A DNA stretch of 50,078 bases from positions 1 to 50,078 of the forward strand of contig NZ_BHZI01000004.1 in assembly GCF_004305975.1 (NCBI RefSeq), in the 5' to 3' direction. Positions within the stretch are counted from its first letter, which is position 1, and every line of letters starts with the position of its first letter. This document shows positions 26,200 through 33,647 of this stretch, in pieces. This DNA is from Streptomyces otsuchiensis (GTDB taxonomy: Bacteria > Actinomycetota > Actinomycetes > Streptomycetales > Streptomycetaceae). The position numbers and the translations under genes were made by a program. The notes under the pieces are model-generated. The model had not been told where the DNA came from. It did not search any database and saw only the letters and a list, made by a program, of their open reading frames with translations.

Positions 26200-29100
26200 G
26201 TGCTGCGATCCCGCTCCACCCGCCGGGGCCTGGCGGCCGCCGCCACGGCAGGCGTGCTGGCGACGCTGCTCCACGCGTCGCCGGCACCCGCCGCCGAGCC
26301 GCCGCCACCGCCGCCTCCCACCGACGCCGAACTGGCCGCCGAGCCCGACCGGCACCCGCTGACCGCCGAGCAGTTCTACTTCGTGCTGCCCGACCGGTTC
26401 GCCAACGGTGACGAGTCCAACGACACCGCCGGGATCGACGGCGGGCGGCTGGAGCACGGCCACGACCCGGCCGACGAGGGCTTCTACCACGGTGGCGACC
26501 TGCGCGGCCTGATCGACAACCTCGACTACGTCGAAGGACTGGGCACCACCGCGATCTGGATGGCGCCGGTCTTCAAGAACAAGCCGGTACAGGGCGAGGG
26601 CGACGACCTCTCGGCCGGCTACCACGGTTACTGGATCACCGACTTCACCCGGATCGACCCGCACTTCGGCACCAACGACGAACTGGCCGAACTGGTCGCC
26701 GCCGCCCACGACCGCGACATCAAGGTCTTCTTCGACGTCATCACCAACCACACCGCCGACGTCATCGGCTACGCCGAGAACAGCTACGACTACCTCTCCA
26801 AGGGCGCCTTCCCGTATCTCGACGCCGACGGACGTCCCTTCGACGACCTCGACCACGCCGACGGCGGGCCGTTCCCCGAGCTGAACGAGGACTCCTTCCC
26901 CTACACCCCGGCCGTCCCCGGGGCCGAGCGCGAGGTGAAGGTCCCCGCCTGGCTGAACGACCCGACGATGTACCACAACCGCGGTGACTCCACCTTCGCC
27001 GGCGAGAACAGCGTCTACGGCGACTTCTTCGGCCTGGACGACCTGTTCACCGCCCGTCCCGAGGTCGTCGAGGGCATGGCGGAGATCTACCGCACCTGGG
27101 TCGGCGAGTTCGACATCGACGGCTTCCGCATCGACACCGTCAAGCACGTCAACACCGGCTTCTGGACCCAGTGGGCCACCGCGATGAACGAGTACGCGGC
27201 CTCGCAGGGCAAGGACGACTTCTTCATGTTCGGCGAGGTCTACTCCTCGGACGTCGCCGAGAAGGCCCGCTACGTCACCGAGGGACGGCTCGACGCCACC
27301 CTTGACTTCGGGTTCCAGGAGGCGGCCCGCTCCTACGTCTCGCAGGGCGGCTCCGCGCAGCGGCTCGCCGGTCTGTTCGCCGAGGACCACCGCTACGGCA
27401 CCGCCTGGTCCAACGCCTACCAGTCGGTGACCTTCCTCGGAAACCACGACATGGGCCGCGTCGGCCACTTCCTGCGCGAGGACAACCCCGACGCCGATGA
27501 CGCCGAGCTGCTCCGACGGGCGCGGCTGGCCAACGAGTTGATGTTCCTCTCGCGCGGCAACCCCGTCGTCTACTACGGCGACGAACAGGGCTTCACCGGC
27601 TCCGGTGGCGACAAGGCCGCCCGTGCCCCGCTCTTCGCCACGCAGACCCCGCTCTACCTGGCGGACACCAGGATCGGTACCGACGCCGGCCACGACGCCG
27701 ACGCGTACGACACCACCCACCCGCTCTACCGCGCCATCGCCACGCTCTCCGAACTGACCACCGAACACCCGGCGTTGCGCGACGGCACCCAGACCGTCCG
27801 GTACGCGGAGGACGGCGCGGGCGTCTACGCCCACACCCGCACCGACCGCGCCGAGGGCACCGAGTACCTGGTGGCCGTCAACAACGCGACCGAGGACCGC
27901 ACGGTGACCGTGCCGGTCGGGGCCCCGGCCGCCGACTACCACGCGGTCTACGGGACGGACGGGGACACCACCGTCACCAGCTCCGCCGAGGCGACCGTCG
28001 AACTGACCGTCCCCGCCCTGGGCAGTCTGGTCCTGGCCGGCGCCGAGCCGCTGCCCGCACCCGGCTCCGCGCCCACCGTGGAACTCACGCCGCCCGACGC
28101 CGGTTCCCACGGCACCGTCACCCTGGGCGCGGAGGTCACCGGCGGAGCACTCAACCGGGTCGTCTTCGCCGCGCAGACGGGCGACGGGCCGTGGGAGGTG
28201 CTGGGCAGCTCCGACCAGCCGCCCCACCGCGTCACCCACACCGTCCCGGCGGCCACCGCGGAGGGAACCGCGCTGCGCTACAAGGCCGTCGCCGTGGACT
28301 CCTCCGGAGCCACCGGATCGGCCGTCGCCGAGACCACCGCGGGCGCCGCGCCCGCCGAGGAGCCGCCGAGCGCCACCGCCCGTGACTGGGCGGTCGTCCA
28401 CTACCACCGCCCCGACGGCGACTACGACGACTGGTCGCTGTGGGCGTGGGGCGACATCCACGAGGACGAGGAGGGCGCCGAGTGGCCGCAGGGCCGCCCG
28501 TTCACCGGCCGTGACGCCTACGGCGCCTTCGCCTGGATCCGGCTGGCCCCCGGCGCGAGCGAGCTGAACTACCTGATCGTCGACGGCGACGGCAACAAGG
28601 ACACCGACGCCGACCGCCACATCGACCTGGCGGCCACCGGCGAGATCTGGGTCGAGTCCGGCGAGCCGGAGGCGCTGACCGAACGCCCCGAGGACGTCTA
28701 CCCGCCCGCGGACGAGTCCGTCGCCCGCGTCCACTACCACCGCCCCGGCGGTGACTACGACGGCTGGGGCCTCCACGTCTGGACCGGCGCCGCCGAGGAG
28801 ACCGACTGGAGCCGTCCGCTGGAGCCGGTGGAGAGCGACGCGTTCGGCGTCACCTTCGAGGTTCCGCTGGCCGACGGTGCCGCTTCCCTCAACTACATCC
28901 TCCACAAGGGGGACGAGAAGGACCTGCCCGGTGACCAGTCACTGGACCTGAGGGCCACCGGTCACGAGGTCTGGCTGCTCTCCGGCCACCAGCGTCCCCT
29001 GCTCCCCGCCGGCGGCGCGGCCGCCGTCCTCGACCCGACGCAGGCCCGCGCCCACTGGATCGACGAGGAGACCGTCGTCTGGCCGGTGACACCGCAGGCC

Positions 29101-31677
29101 GGCGGCAGCGAGCAGCTCGTCCACCATCCGGACGGCGCGATCGGCGTCGAGAACGGCGCCCTGACCGACGAGGGCCAGTGGCTGCGGCTGAGCCGCACCG
29201 AGCTGACCGACGCCCAGCGCGCCCGCTTCCCGCACCTCGCCGACCAGCAGGCGTTCGCCGTCGACCCCCGCGACGCCCACCGGGCGCAGGAGGCGCTGCG
29301 CGGGCAGCTGATCGCCACCCAGCGCGCCGCCAACGGCGCGCTCACGCAGGCGACCGGGGTCCAGATCCCCGGTGTGCTCGACGACCTCTACGCGGAGGCC
29401 GCCGTCGACGCCGAGCTCGGGCCCGTCTTCCACCACGGCGACGGGACGAAGCCCGGAAAGGGCAAGGAGAAGGAGAAGGGCAAGGGCAAGCCGAAGAAGT
29501 ACACCCCCGGCACGCCGGTGCTCTCCCTCTGGGCACCCACCGCCCAGGAGGTCACGCTCGAACTCGACGGCGAGCAGCACGCCATGACCCGTGACGACGC
29601 CAGCGGCGTCTGGTCCGTGGAGGGCGAGACCGGCTGGCACGGCAAGCCCTACCGCTACCACGTCACGGTCTGGGCCCCCGAGGCGCAGGCGATCGTCACC
29701 AACAAGGTGACCGACCCCTACTCCACGGCGCTCACCACCGACTCCGCCCGCAGTCTCGTCACCGACCTCGGCGACCCGAAGCTCGCACCGCGCGGCTGGG
29801 ACAAGGCCCGCAAGCCCGCTCCCGTCCCGCTGGCCGAGGCGGCCATCCAGGAACTGCACGTCCGGGACTTCTCCATCGGTGACGACACCTCCCGGCACCC
29901 CGGCACCTATCTGGCGTTCACCGAGAAGAAGAGCGACGGCGCACGGCAGCTGAAGGCCCTCTCCAAGGCCGGCACCACCCACGCCCATCTGCTCCCGACC
30001 AACGACACCGGCTCGGTGCCCGAGGAGCCGGCCGACCGCCGCGAACCCGACTGCGACCTCCCCTCCTTCGCGCCGGACTCTCCCGGGCAGCAGGCGTGCG
30101 TGGCGGAGGTACGCGACCAGGACGGCTACAACTGGGGTTACGACCCGGTGCACTTCAACGTCCCCGAGGGCTCCTACGCCACCGACCCGGACGGCACCGC
30201 GCGCACCCTGGAGTTCCGCGAGATGGTGCGCTCCCTCAACGACAACGACCTGCGGGTCGTGGTAGACGTCGTCTACAACCACACCTTCGCCGCCGGACAG
30301 GACGAGAAGTCGATCCTGGACCGCGTCGTCCCCGGCTACTACCACCGGCTGCTGGAGGACGGCACGATCGCCGACTCCACCTGCTGTCCCAACACCGCCC
30401 CCGAGCACGCCATGATGGGCAAGCTGACGGTGGACTCCGTGGTGCTCTGGGCCCAGCACTACCGCGTCGACGGCTTCCGCTTCGACCTCATGGGACACCA
30501 CCCCAAGCAGAACCTGTTGGACGTCCGCGCGGCCCTCGACGAACTCACCGTCGAGGAACACGGGGTGGACGGCAGCGCGGTGGTGGTCTACGGCGAGGGC
30601 TGGAACTTCGGAGAGGTCGCCGACGACGCCCGGTTCGAGCAGGCCACGCAGGAGAACATGGCGGGCACCGGCATCGCCACCTTCTCCGACCGGGCCCGCG
30701 ACGCGGTGCGCGGTGGCGGTCCCTTCGACGAGGACCCCGGGGTCCAGGGCTTCGCCACGGGCCTCTACACCGACCCCAACGACTCCCCGGCCAACGGCGA
30801 CCAGGACGAGCAGCGCGCCCGGCTGATGGCCTACCAGGACATCATCAAGGTCGGACTCACCGGCAACCTCGCCGACTTCGAGTTCACCGCGTCCGACGGC
30901 CGCCGGGTCACCGGCGCCGATGTCGACTACAACGGCTCCCCGGCGGGTTACACCGCGGCGCCGGGAGAGGCCGTCGCCTACGTCGACAAGCACGACAACG
31001 AGGCGCTGTACGACGCGCTGGCCTACAAGCTGCCCGCGCGCACCTCGGCCACCGACCGTGCCCGGATGCAGGTGCTGGCCATGTCCACCGCACTCTTCTC
31101 CCAGGGCCCGGCCTTCGGCCAGGCGGGCAGCGAACTGCTGCGCTCGAAGTCGCTGGACCGCAACAGCTACAACTCCGGTGACTGGTTCAACGCCATCCAC
31201 TGGAACTGCTCGGCCGGCAACGGCTTCGGCCGGGGGCTCCCACCTGCCTGGGACAACGAGGACAAGTGGCCCTACGCCGAGCCGCTGTTGAGCAACCCCA
31301 ACCTGACGGTCGGCTGTGACGAGATCCGCGCCACCGACCGCGCCTACCGGGACCTGCTGACCATCCGGTCGGGCGAGGACGCCTTCGGACTGGCCACCCT
31401 TGGCGAGGTGCAGGAGCAGGTCTCCTTCCCGCTGTCGGGCACCGACCGGGAGACCCCCGGCGTGATCGTCATGCGCGCCGGTGACCTCGCGGTGGTCTTC
31501 AACGCCACTCCGCACCGCCAGTACCAGCACCACCCGTCGCTGGTGGGTGAGGAGTTCACGCTCCACCGGGTGCAGGCCAGGGGCGCGGACCGCACGGTGC
31601 GGTCTGCCACCTTCGACGCCGCGCAGGGCACGTTCGACGTCCCGGCCCGCACGGTCGCGGTCTTCACCGTGAACTGA
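26200..31677 (+). CDS. Secreted alpha-amylase/pullulanase fusion (amylopullulanase)
   Basis: An 1825-residue secreted enzyme with two complete GH13 catalytic modules. The signal peptide carries RSTRRGLAAA and ends near PAPAA-E. Module 1 (about 45-600) has VITNHTAD, GFRIDTVKH (nucleophile D312), FGEVY (E346) and GNHDMG (D417). An Ig/Fn3-like spacer is about 640-720. Two CBM41 starch-binding repeats start near 730 and 840 with HYHRPDGDYD and HYHRPGGDYD. The pullulanase module has an N-domain from about 945, CBM48 near 1102-1195 (LSLWAPTAQEV), then YNH, GFRFDLMGHH (D1429), YGEGWNFG (E1466) and KHDNE (D1599), ending with a DUF3372-type beta domain. Together these cut alpha-1,4 and alpha-1,6 bonds. 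GAGGAG lies eight bases before GTG 26200. Confidence 0.95.
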   Translation: MLRSRSTRRGLAAAATAGVLATLLHASPAPAAEPPPPPPPTDAELAAEPDRHPLTAEQFYFVLPDRFANGDESNDTAGIDGGRLEHGHDPADEGFYHGGDLRGLIDNLDYVEGLGTTAIWMAPVFKNKPVQGEGDDLSAGYHGYWITDFTRIDPHFGTNDELAELVAAAHDRDIKVFFDVITNHTADVIGYAENSYDYLSKGAFPYLDADGRPFDDLDHADGGPFPELNEDSFPYTPAVPGAEREVKVPAWLNDPTMYHNRGDSTFAGENSVYGDFFGLDDLFTARPEVVEGMAEIYRTWVGEFDIDGFRIDTVKHVNTGFWTQWATAMNEYAASQGKDDFFMFGEVYSSDVAEKARYVTEGRLDATLDFGFQEAARSYVSQGGSAQRLAGLFAEDHRYGTAWSNAYQSVTFLGNHDMGRVGHFLREDNPDADDAELLRRARLANELMFLSRGNPVVYYGDEQGFTGSGGDKAARAPLFATQTPLYLADTRIGTDAGHDADAYDTTHPLYRAIATLSELTTEHPALRDGTQTVRYAEDGAGVYAHTRTDRAEGTEYLVAVNNATEDRTVTVPVGAPAADYHAVYGTDGDTTVTSSAEATVELTVPALGSLVLAGAEPLPAPGSAPTVELTPPDAGSHGTVTLGAEVTGGALNRVVFAAQTGDGPWEVLGSSDQPPHRVTHTVPAATAEGTALRYKAVAVDSSGATGSAVAETTAGAAPAEEPPSATARDWAVVHYHRPDGDYDDWSLWAWGDIHEDEEGAEWPQGRPFTGRDAYGAFAWIRLAPGASELNYLIVDGDGNKDTDADRHIDLAATGEIWVESGEPEALTERPEDVYPPADESVARVHYHRPGGDYDGWGLHVWTGAAEETDWSRPLEPVESDAFGVTFEVPLADGAASLNYILHKGDEKDLPGDQSLDLRATGHEVWLLSGHQRPLLPAGGAAAVLDPTQARAHWIDEETVVWPVTPQAGGSEQLVHHPDGAIGVENGALTDEGQWLRLSRTELTDAQRARFPHLADQQAFAVDPRDAHRAQEALRGQLIATQRAANGALTQATGVQIPGVLDDLYAEAAVDAELGPVFHHGDGTKPGKGKEKEKGKGKPKKYTPGTPVLSLWAPTAQEVTLELDGEQHAMTRDDASGVWSVEGETGWHGKPYRYHVTVWAPEAQAIVTNKVTDPYSTALTTDSARSLVTDLGDPKLAPRGWDKARKPAPVPLAEAAIQELHVRDFSIGDDTSRHPGTYLAFTEKKSDGARQLKALSKAGTTHAHLLPTNDTGSVPEEPADRREPDCDLPSFAPDSPGQQACVAEVRDQDGYNWGYDPVHFNVPEGSYATDPDGTARTLEFREMVRSLNDNDLRVVVDVVYNHTFAAGQDEKSILDRVVPGYYHRLLEDGTIADSTCCPNTAPEHAMMGKLTVDSVVLWAQHYRVDGFRFDLMGHHPKQNLLDVRAALDELTVEEHGVDGSAVVVYGEGWNFGEVADDARFEQATQENMAGTGIATFSDRARDAVRGGGPFDEDPGVQGFATGLYTDPNDSPANGDQDEQRARLMAYQDIIKVGLTGNLADFEFTASDGRRVTGADVDYNGSPAGYTAAPGEAVAYVDKHDNEALYDALAYKLPARTSATDRARMQVLAMSTALFSQGPAFGQAGSELLRSKSLDRNSYNSGDWFNAIHWNCSAGNGFGRGLPPAWDNEDKWPYAEPLLSNPNLTVGCDEIRATDRAYRDLLTIRSGEDAFGLATLGEVQEQVSFPLSGTDRETPGVIVMRAGDLAVVFNATPHRQYQHHPSLVGEEFTLHRVQARGADRTVRSATFDAAQGTFDVPARTVAVFTVN

Positions 31678-31694
31678 GACGGGGCCCGGTCCAC

Positions 31695-31732
31695 GGGGCA
31701 CCGACGGTCTGCACCGGGACCGCCGGTGCCCC
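31695..31732 (+). terminator. Terminator after the amylopullulanase gene
   Basis: A 14-bp stem with one mismatch, arms 31695-31708 and 31719-31732, beginning 17 bases after the stop codon. Confidence 0.75.
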
Positions 31733-31784
31733 GCTCGTGTTGCGGGGCGTTGCCGGGCGTTGCCGGATGCGGCCGGACACACGG

Positions 31785-31828
31785 CAGCGCCCCGGTGCCG
31801 GGGCGTGGAACCCGGCACCGGGGCGCTG
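31785..31828. terminator. Second strong hairpin terminator, next to the amidase stop
   Basis: A perfect 18-bp stem, arms 31785-31802 and 31811-31828, with an 8-base loop, ten bases beyond the amidase stop codon on the minus strand. It should end the amidase transcript; with the preceding hairpin the convergent genes are insulated twice. Confidence 0.85.
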
Positions 31829-31838
31829 TGGTCACTGG

Positions 31839-32585
31839 TCAGCCGAAGGTGGCGTTCCAGGTGTCCGGTCCGACGACGCCGTCCACGACCAGACCGGCGC
31901 GGCTCTGCAGGGTGCGGCACGCGCTGTCCGAGGCGGGGCCGTAGCTGGAGTCCACGGCGAGGCTGAAGCCGTGGGCGCTGTTCATCCGCGACTGCCAGCT
32001 GCCCACGCTGGCGTGGTTCATCACCGGGGGCTGCCGGAAGTAGACGCCCGGCCATGCCGGTGCGCCACCGCCGCCGCCGGGGTTGAGCGTCCCGTCCTGC
32101 ACCAGCGGGTACAGGTTGCCCGGGCAGGTCGTGGCGACGTGGTCGCGGTGGCCGTTGACGGCGTTGGCCGCCCCGCCCGAGGACCGCAGCCGGGATATCG
32201 CCATGTGGAAGGCGTCGATCAGCTCGGGCGTGATGGGGTCGTAGTTGCTCGCGCTGCCGCCGGTCAGACCGCACACGGCGTACCAGTTCTGGTTGCCGGG
32301 GTTGGTGCCGTTGGCGGCGGTGCGCTGACCCTCGCCGCGTCCCTCGAAGACGTAGCCGTGGACGCAGACCAGGTGGCTGTAGGCCACGTCGGTCCAGCCG
32401 TTGGTGTCCATGTGGTGGTTCTGGATGCCGCGCACCTGGCCGGCGCAGTCGGCGTGGTTGGTGCGGGCGACGCGGACGCCGTCCACATGGTGCACCGACA
32501 CCCCTCCGCCGGCCGGGGTGATGTTGGTGTTGCTGGAGCGCCGGGCGCGTGCGCCCCACTGGGCGCGGGTCACGAAGGTAGCCAT
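31839..32585 (-). CDS. PGRP/amidase_2-type N-acetylmuramoyl-L-alanine amidase with peptidoglycan-binding domain, no signal peptide
   Basis: A 248-residue zinc amidase that cuts the bond between MurNAc and the stem peptide. The catalytic domain covers about 5-165 with likely zinc ligands H32, H146 and C154 (HHVD, NGHRDH, TTCPG) and Y69. A C-terminal PG_binding_1 domain is about 185-248. The N-terminus ATFVTRAQWGA starts directly at the domain, as in phage endolysins, with no export signal. Its ATG begins one base after the stop of a small Tat-signal gene, and its ribosome binding site (GGGAGG) lies inside the end of that gene, so the two are translationally coupled. Confidence 0.9.
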   Translation of the reverse strand: MATFVTRAQWGARARRSSNTNITPAGGGVSVHHVDGVRVARTNHADCAGQVRGIQNHHMDTNGWTDVAYSHLVCVHGYVFEGRGEGQRTAANGTNPGNQNWYAVCGLTGGSASNYDPITPELIDAFHMAISRLRSSGGAANAVNGHRDHVATTCPGNLYPLVQDGTLNPGGGGGAPAWPGVYFRQPPVMNHASVGSWQSRMNSAHGFSLAVDSSYGPASDSACRTLQSRAGLVVDGVVGPDTWNATFG

Positions 32586-32586
32586 G

Positions 32587-32826
32587 TCAGCCGGCCCTCC
32601 CGTGCAGTCCGCAGTCGACGCTGGCGTTCAGCGGCTCGGTGAACTCTGACTGGGCCGTCCCCGGCGCGTACTGGGCGTGGGGGTGGTTCGGCCGGTTGAC
32701 CACGGCGAGTTCGCCGGAGTCGGCGGCGAGCGCCGGGCTGGCGCAGATGACGGGAAGTGCAACCGCGCCCCCAGCGGCTGCGGCGACGGCGGTCAGAAAC
32801 CCGCGTCGCGACGTGCGTCCGGACAA
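32587..32826 (-). CDS. Small Tat-signal protein, putative export partner of the amidase
   Basis: A 79-residue precursor. The TTG start at 32826 is chosen because GGAGGA precedes it by about 4 bases and it opens directly into a twin-arginine signal (SGRTSRRGFLTA, cleavage near ALA-A at about 35). The remaining about 45 residues are hydrophilic, contain NRPNHPHAQYAPGT and one Cys near the C-terminus, and match no family I know. The stop codon and the amidase ATG are one base apart. Start codon and function are inferred; the frame has G/C-rich third positions up to the stop. Confidence 0.65.
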   Translation of the reverse strand: MSGRTSRRGFLTAVAAAAGGAVALPVICASPALAADSGELAVVNRPNHPHAQYAPGTAQSEFTEPLNASVDCGLHGRAG

Positions 32827-33113
32827 TGCTCCTCCAAAGAGCTGGTCGGTACCGGTGGCGGGCGTTCCCTTTGGGCCCTGTCTGCCCTCACGCCGCCACG
32901 CGCGGTTCGGCTGTACCGCGCGTGCCGGTGAGCGAGGGAAGCGGAACGTCCCACCACCACAGGTGTCGGGACGCTCGTTCCCGCAGTGGCACCGGACATG
33001 ACAATTTTGGAGTGCAGGTCGGGCGGAGCCATCTTCACCGAATCTTTCCGGCCACTTCCCTTGCCTCTGGCCGTAACTGACTGCCTGCCACTCGGCGCGG
33101 AAGCGGGGGCCTG
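32827..33113 (-). promoter_or_regulatory. Structured leader of the Tat-protein/amidase operon
   Basis: 287 bases with no gene. On the minus strand it contains a perfect 10-bp hairpin (arms 32897-32906 and 32915-32924) about 70 bases before the TTG start, and an upstream imperfect GGGACG/CGTCCC inverted repeat near 32946-32972. I could not assign it to a known riboswitch class, and no promoter hexamers are clear. Confidence 0.45.
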
Positions 33114-33449
33114 TCATTCACGCTCCGTCTCGGTGGTGGCCGGTCCGCCCGGCCCGGCCGTCCGGGGGCGGGGCGCCGGTATCAGCGTCGTCGCGGCGAC
33201 CACGTTCAACGCCGCTATGAACAGTAGAAGTTGTTCCGGCGCCAGCCGTCCGGCCAGGAGTGCCGCCAGTGCGGTGCCCGCGGCGGCGGCCGTGATCTTC
33301 AATCCGGCGCCGAGCGTGAAGACCTGCGCCCGGGCACTCGGCGGTGCGTGGTCCGCCCGAATCCGCAGGGTCGCGCTCAGCACCGGGCCCTCACCCGCTC
33401 CCGCCAGTGCGAAGCACAGCGCGCACACCCAGCTGTTCCTCGCGCGCAC
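33114..33449 (-). pseudogene. Truncated MFS transporter, C-terminal fragment
   Basis: The 111 codons read as the last part of a major facilitator permease: GAGEGPVLSATL..., ARAQVFTLGAGLKITAAA, then a hydrophobic helix and a short polar tail. A full transporter needs about 400 residues and twelve helices; only about three remain. Upstream on the same strand (33450-33647) there is no continuation of the family in any frame before the next gene. This looks like a decayed remnant. Confidence 0.65.
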
Positions 33450-33647
33450 GGGTGGCCGCGCACCGGCGACGGTCCGCGCTCGCGCGCCCCGCCCCGCAGA
33501 CGGCAGCCGAGGTTGCCCTGTCCCCGCGTACGCGGCTGGTCCTGCCCGAACGGCGCGACGGGCGGCCGGTTGGCGAGGATCGTTGATCTCCCGTCCACCG
33601 ACCGCCCGTCGGGCGTCGTCGGGCTCGCGCGGTGTGAGCGACCCGGG

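Noticed and set aside
25840-32559. Very long minus-strand open frames across the amylopullulanase gene
   Set aside because: They lie opposite a gene with two complete GH13 triads, have low-complexity Gly/Val/Arg composition and no motifs; this is normal for high-GC DNA.
32587-32589. Frameshift joining the Tat mini-gene and amidase into one protein
   Set aside because: The amidase has its own GGGAGG ribosome binding site and natural domain start, and the frames end and begin one base apart. A sequencing error cannot be excluded from one sequence.
32827-33113. Cyclic-di-AMP (ydaO-type) riboswitch upstream of the amidase operon
   Set aside because: I could not align the leader with the conserved core; only unassigned hairpins are visible.
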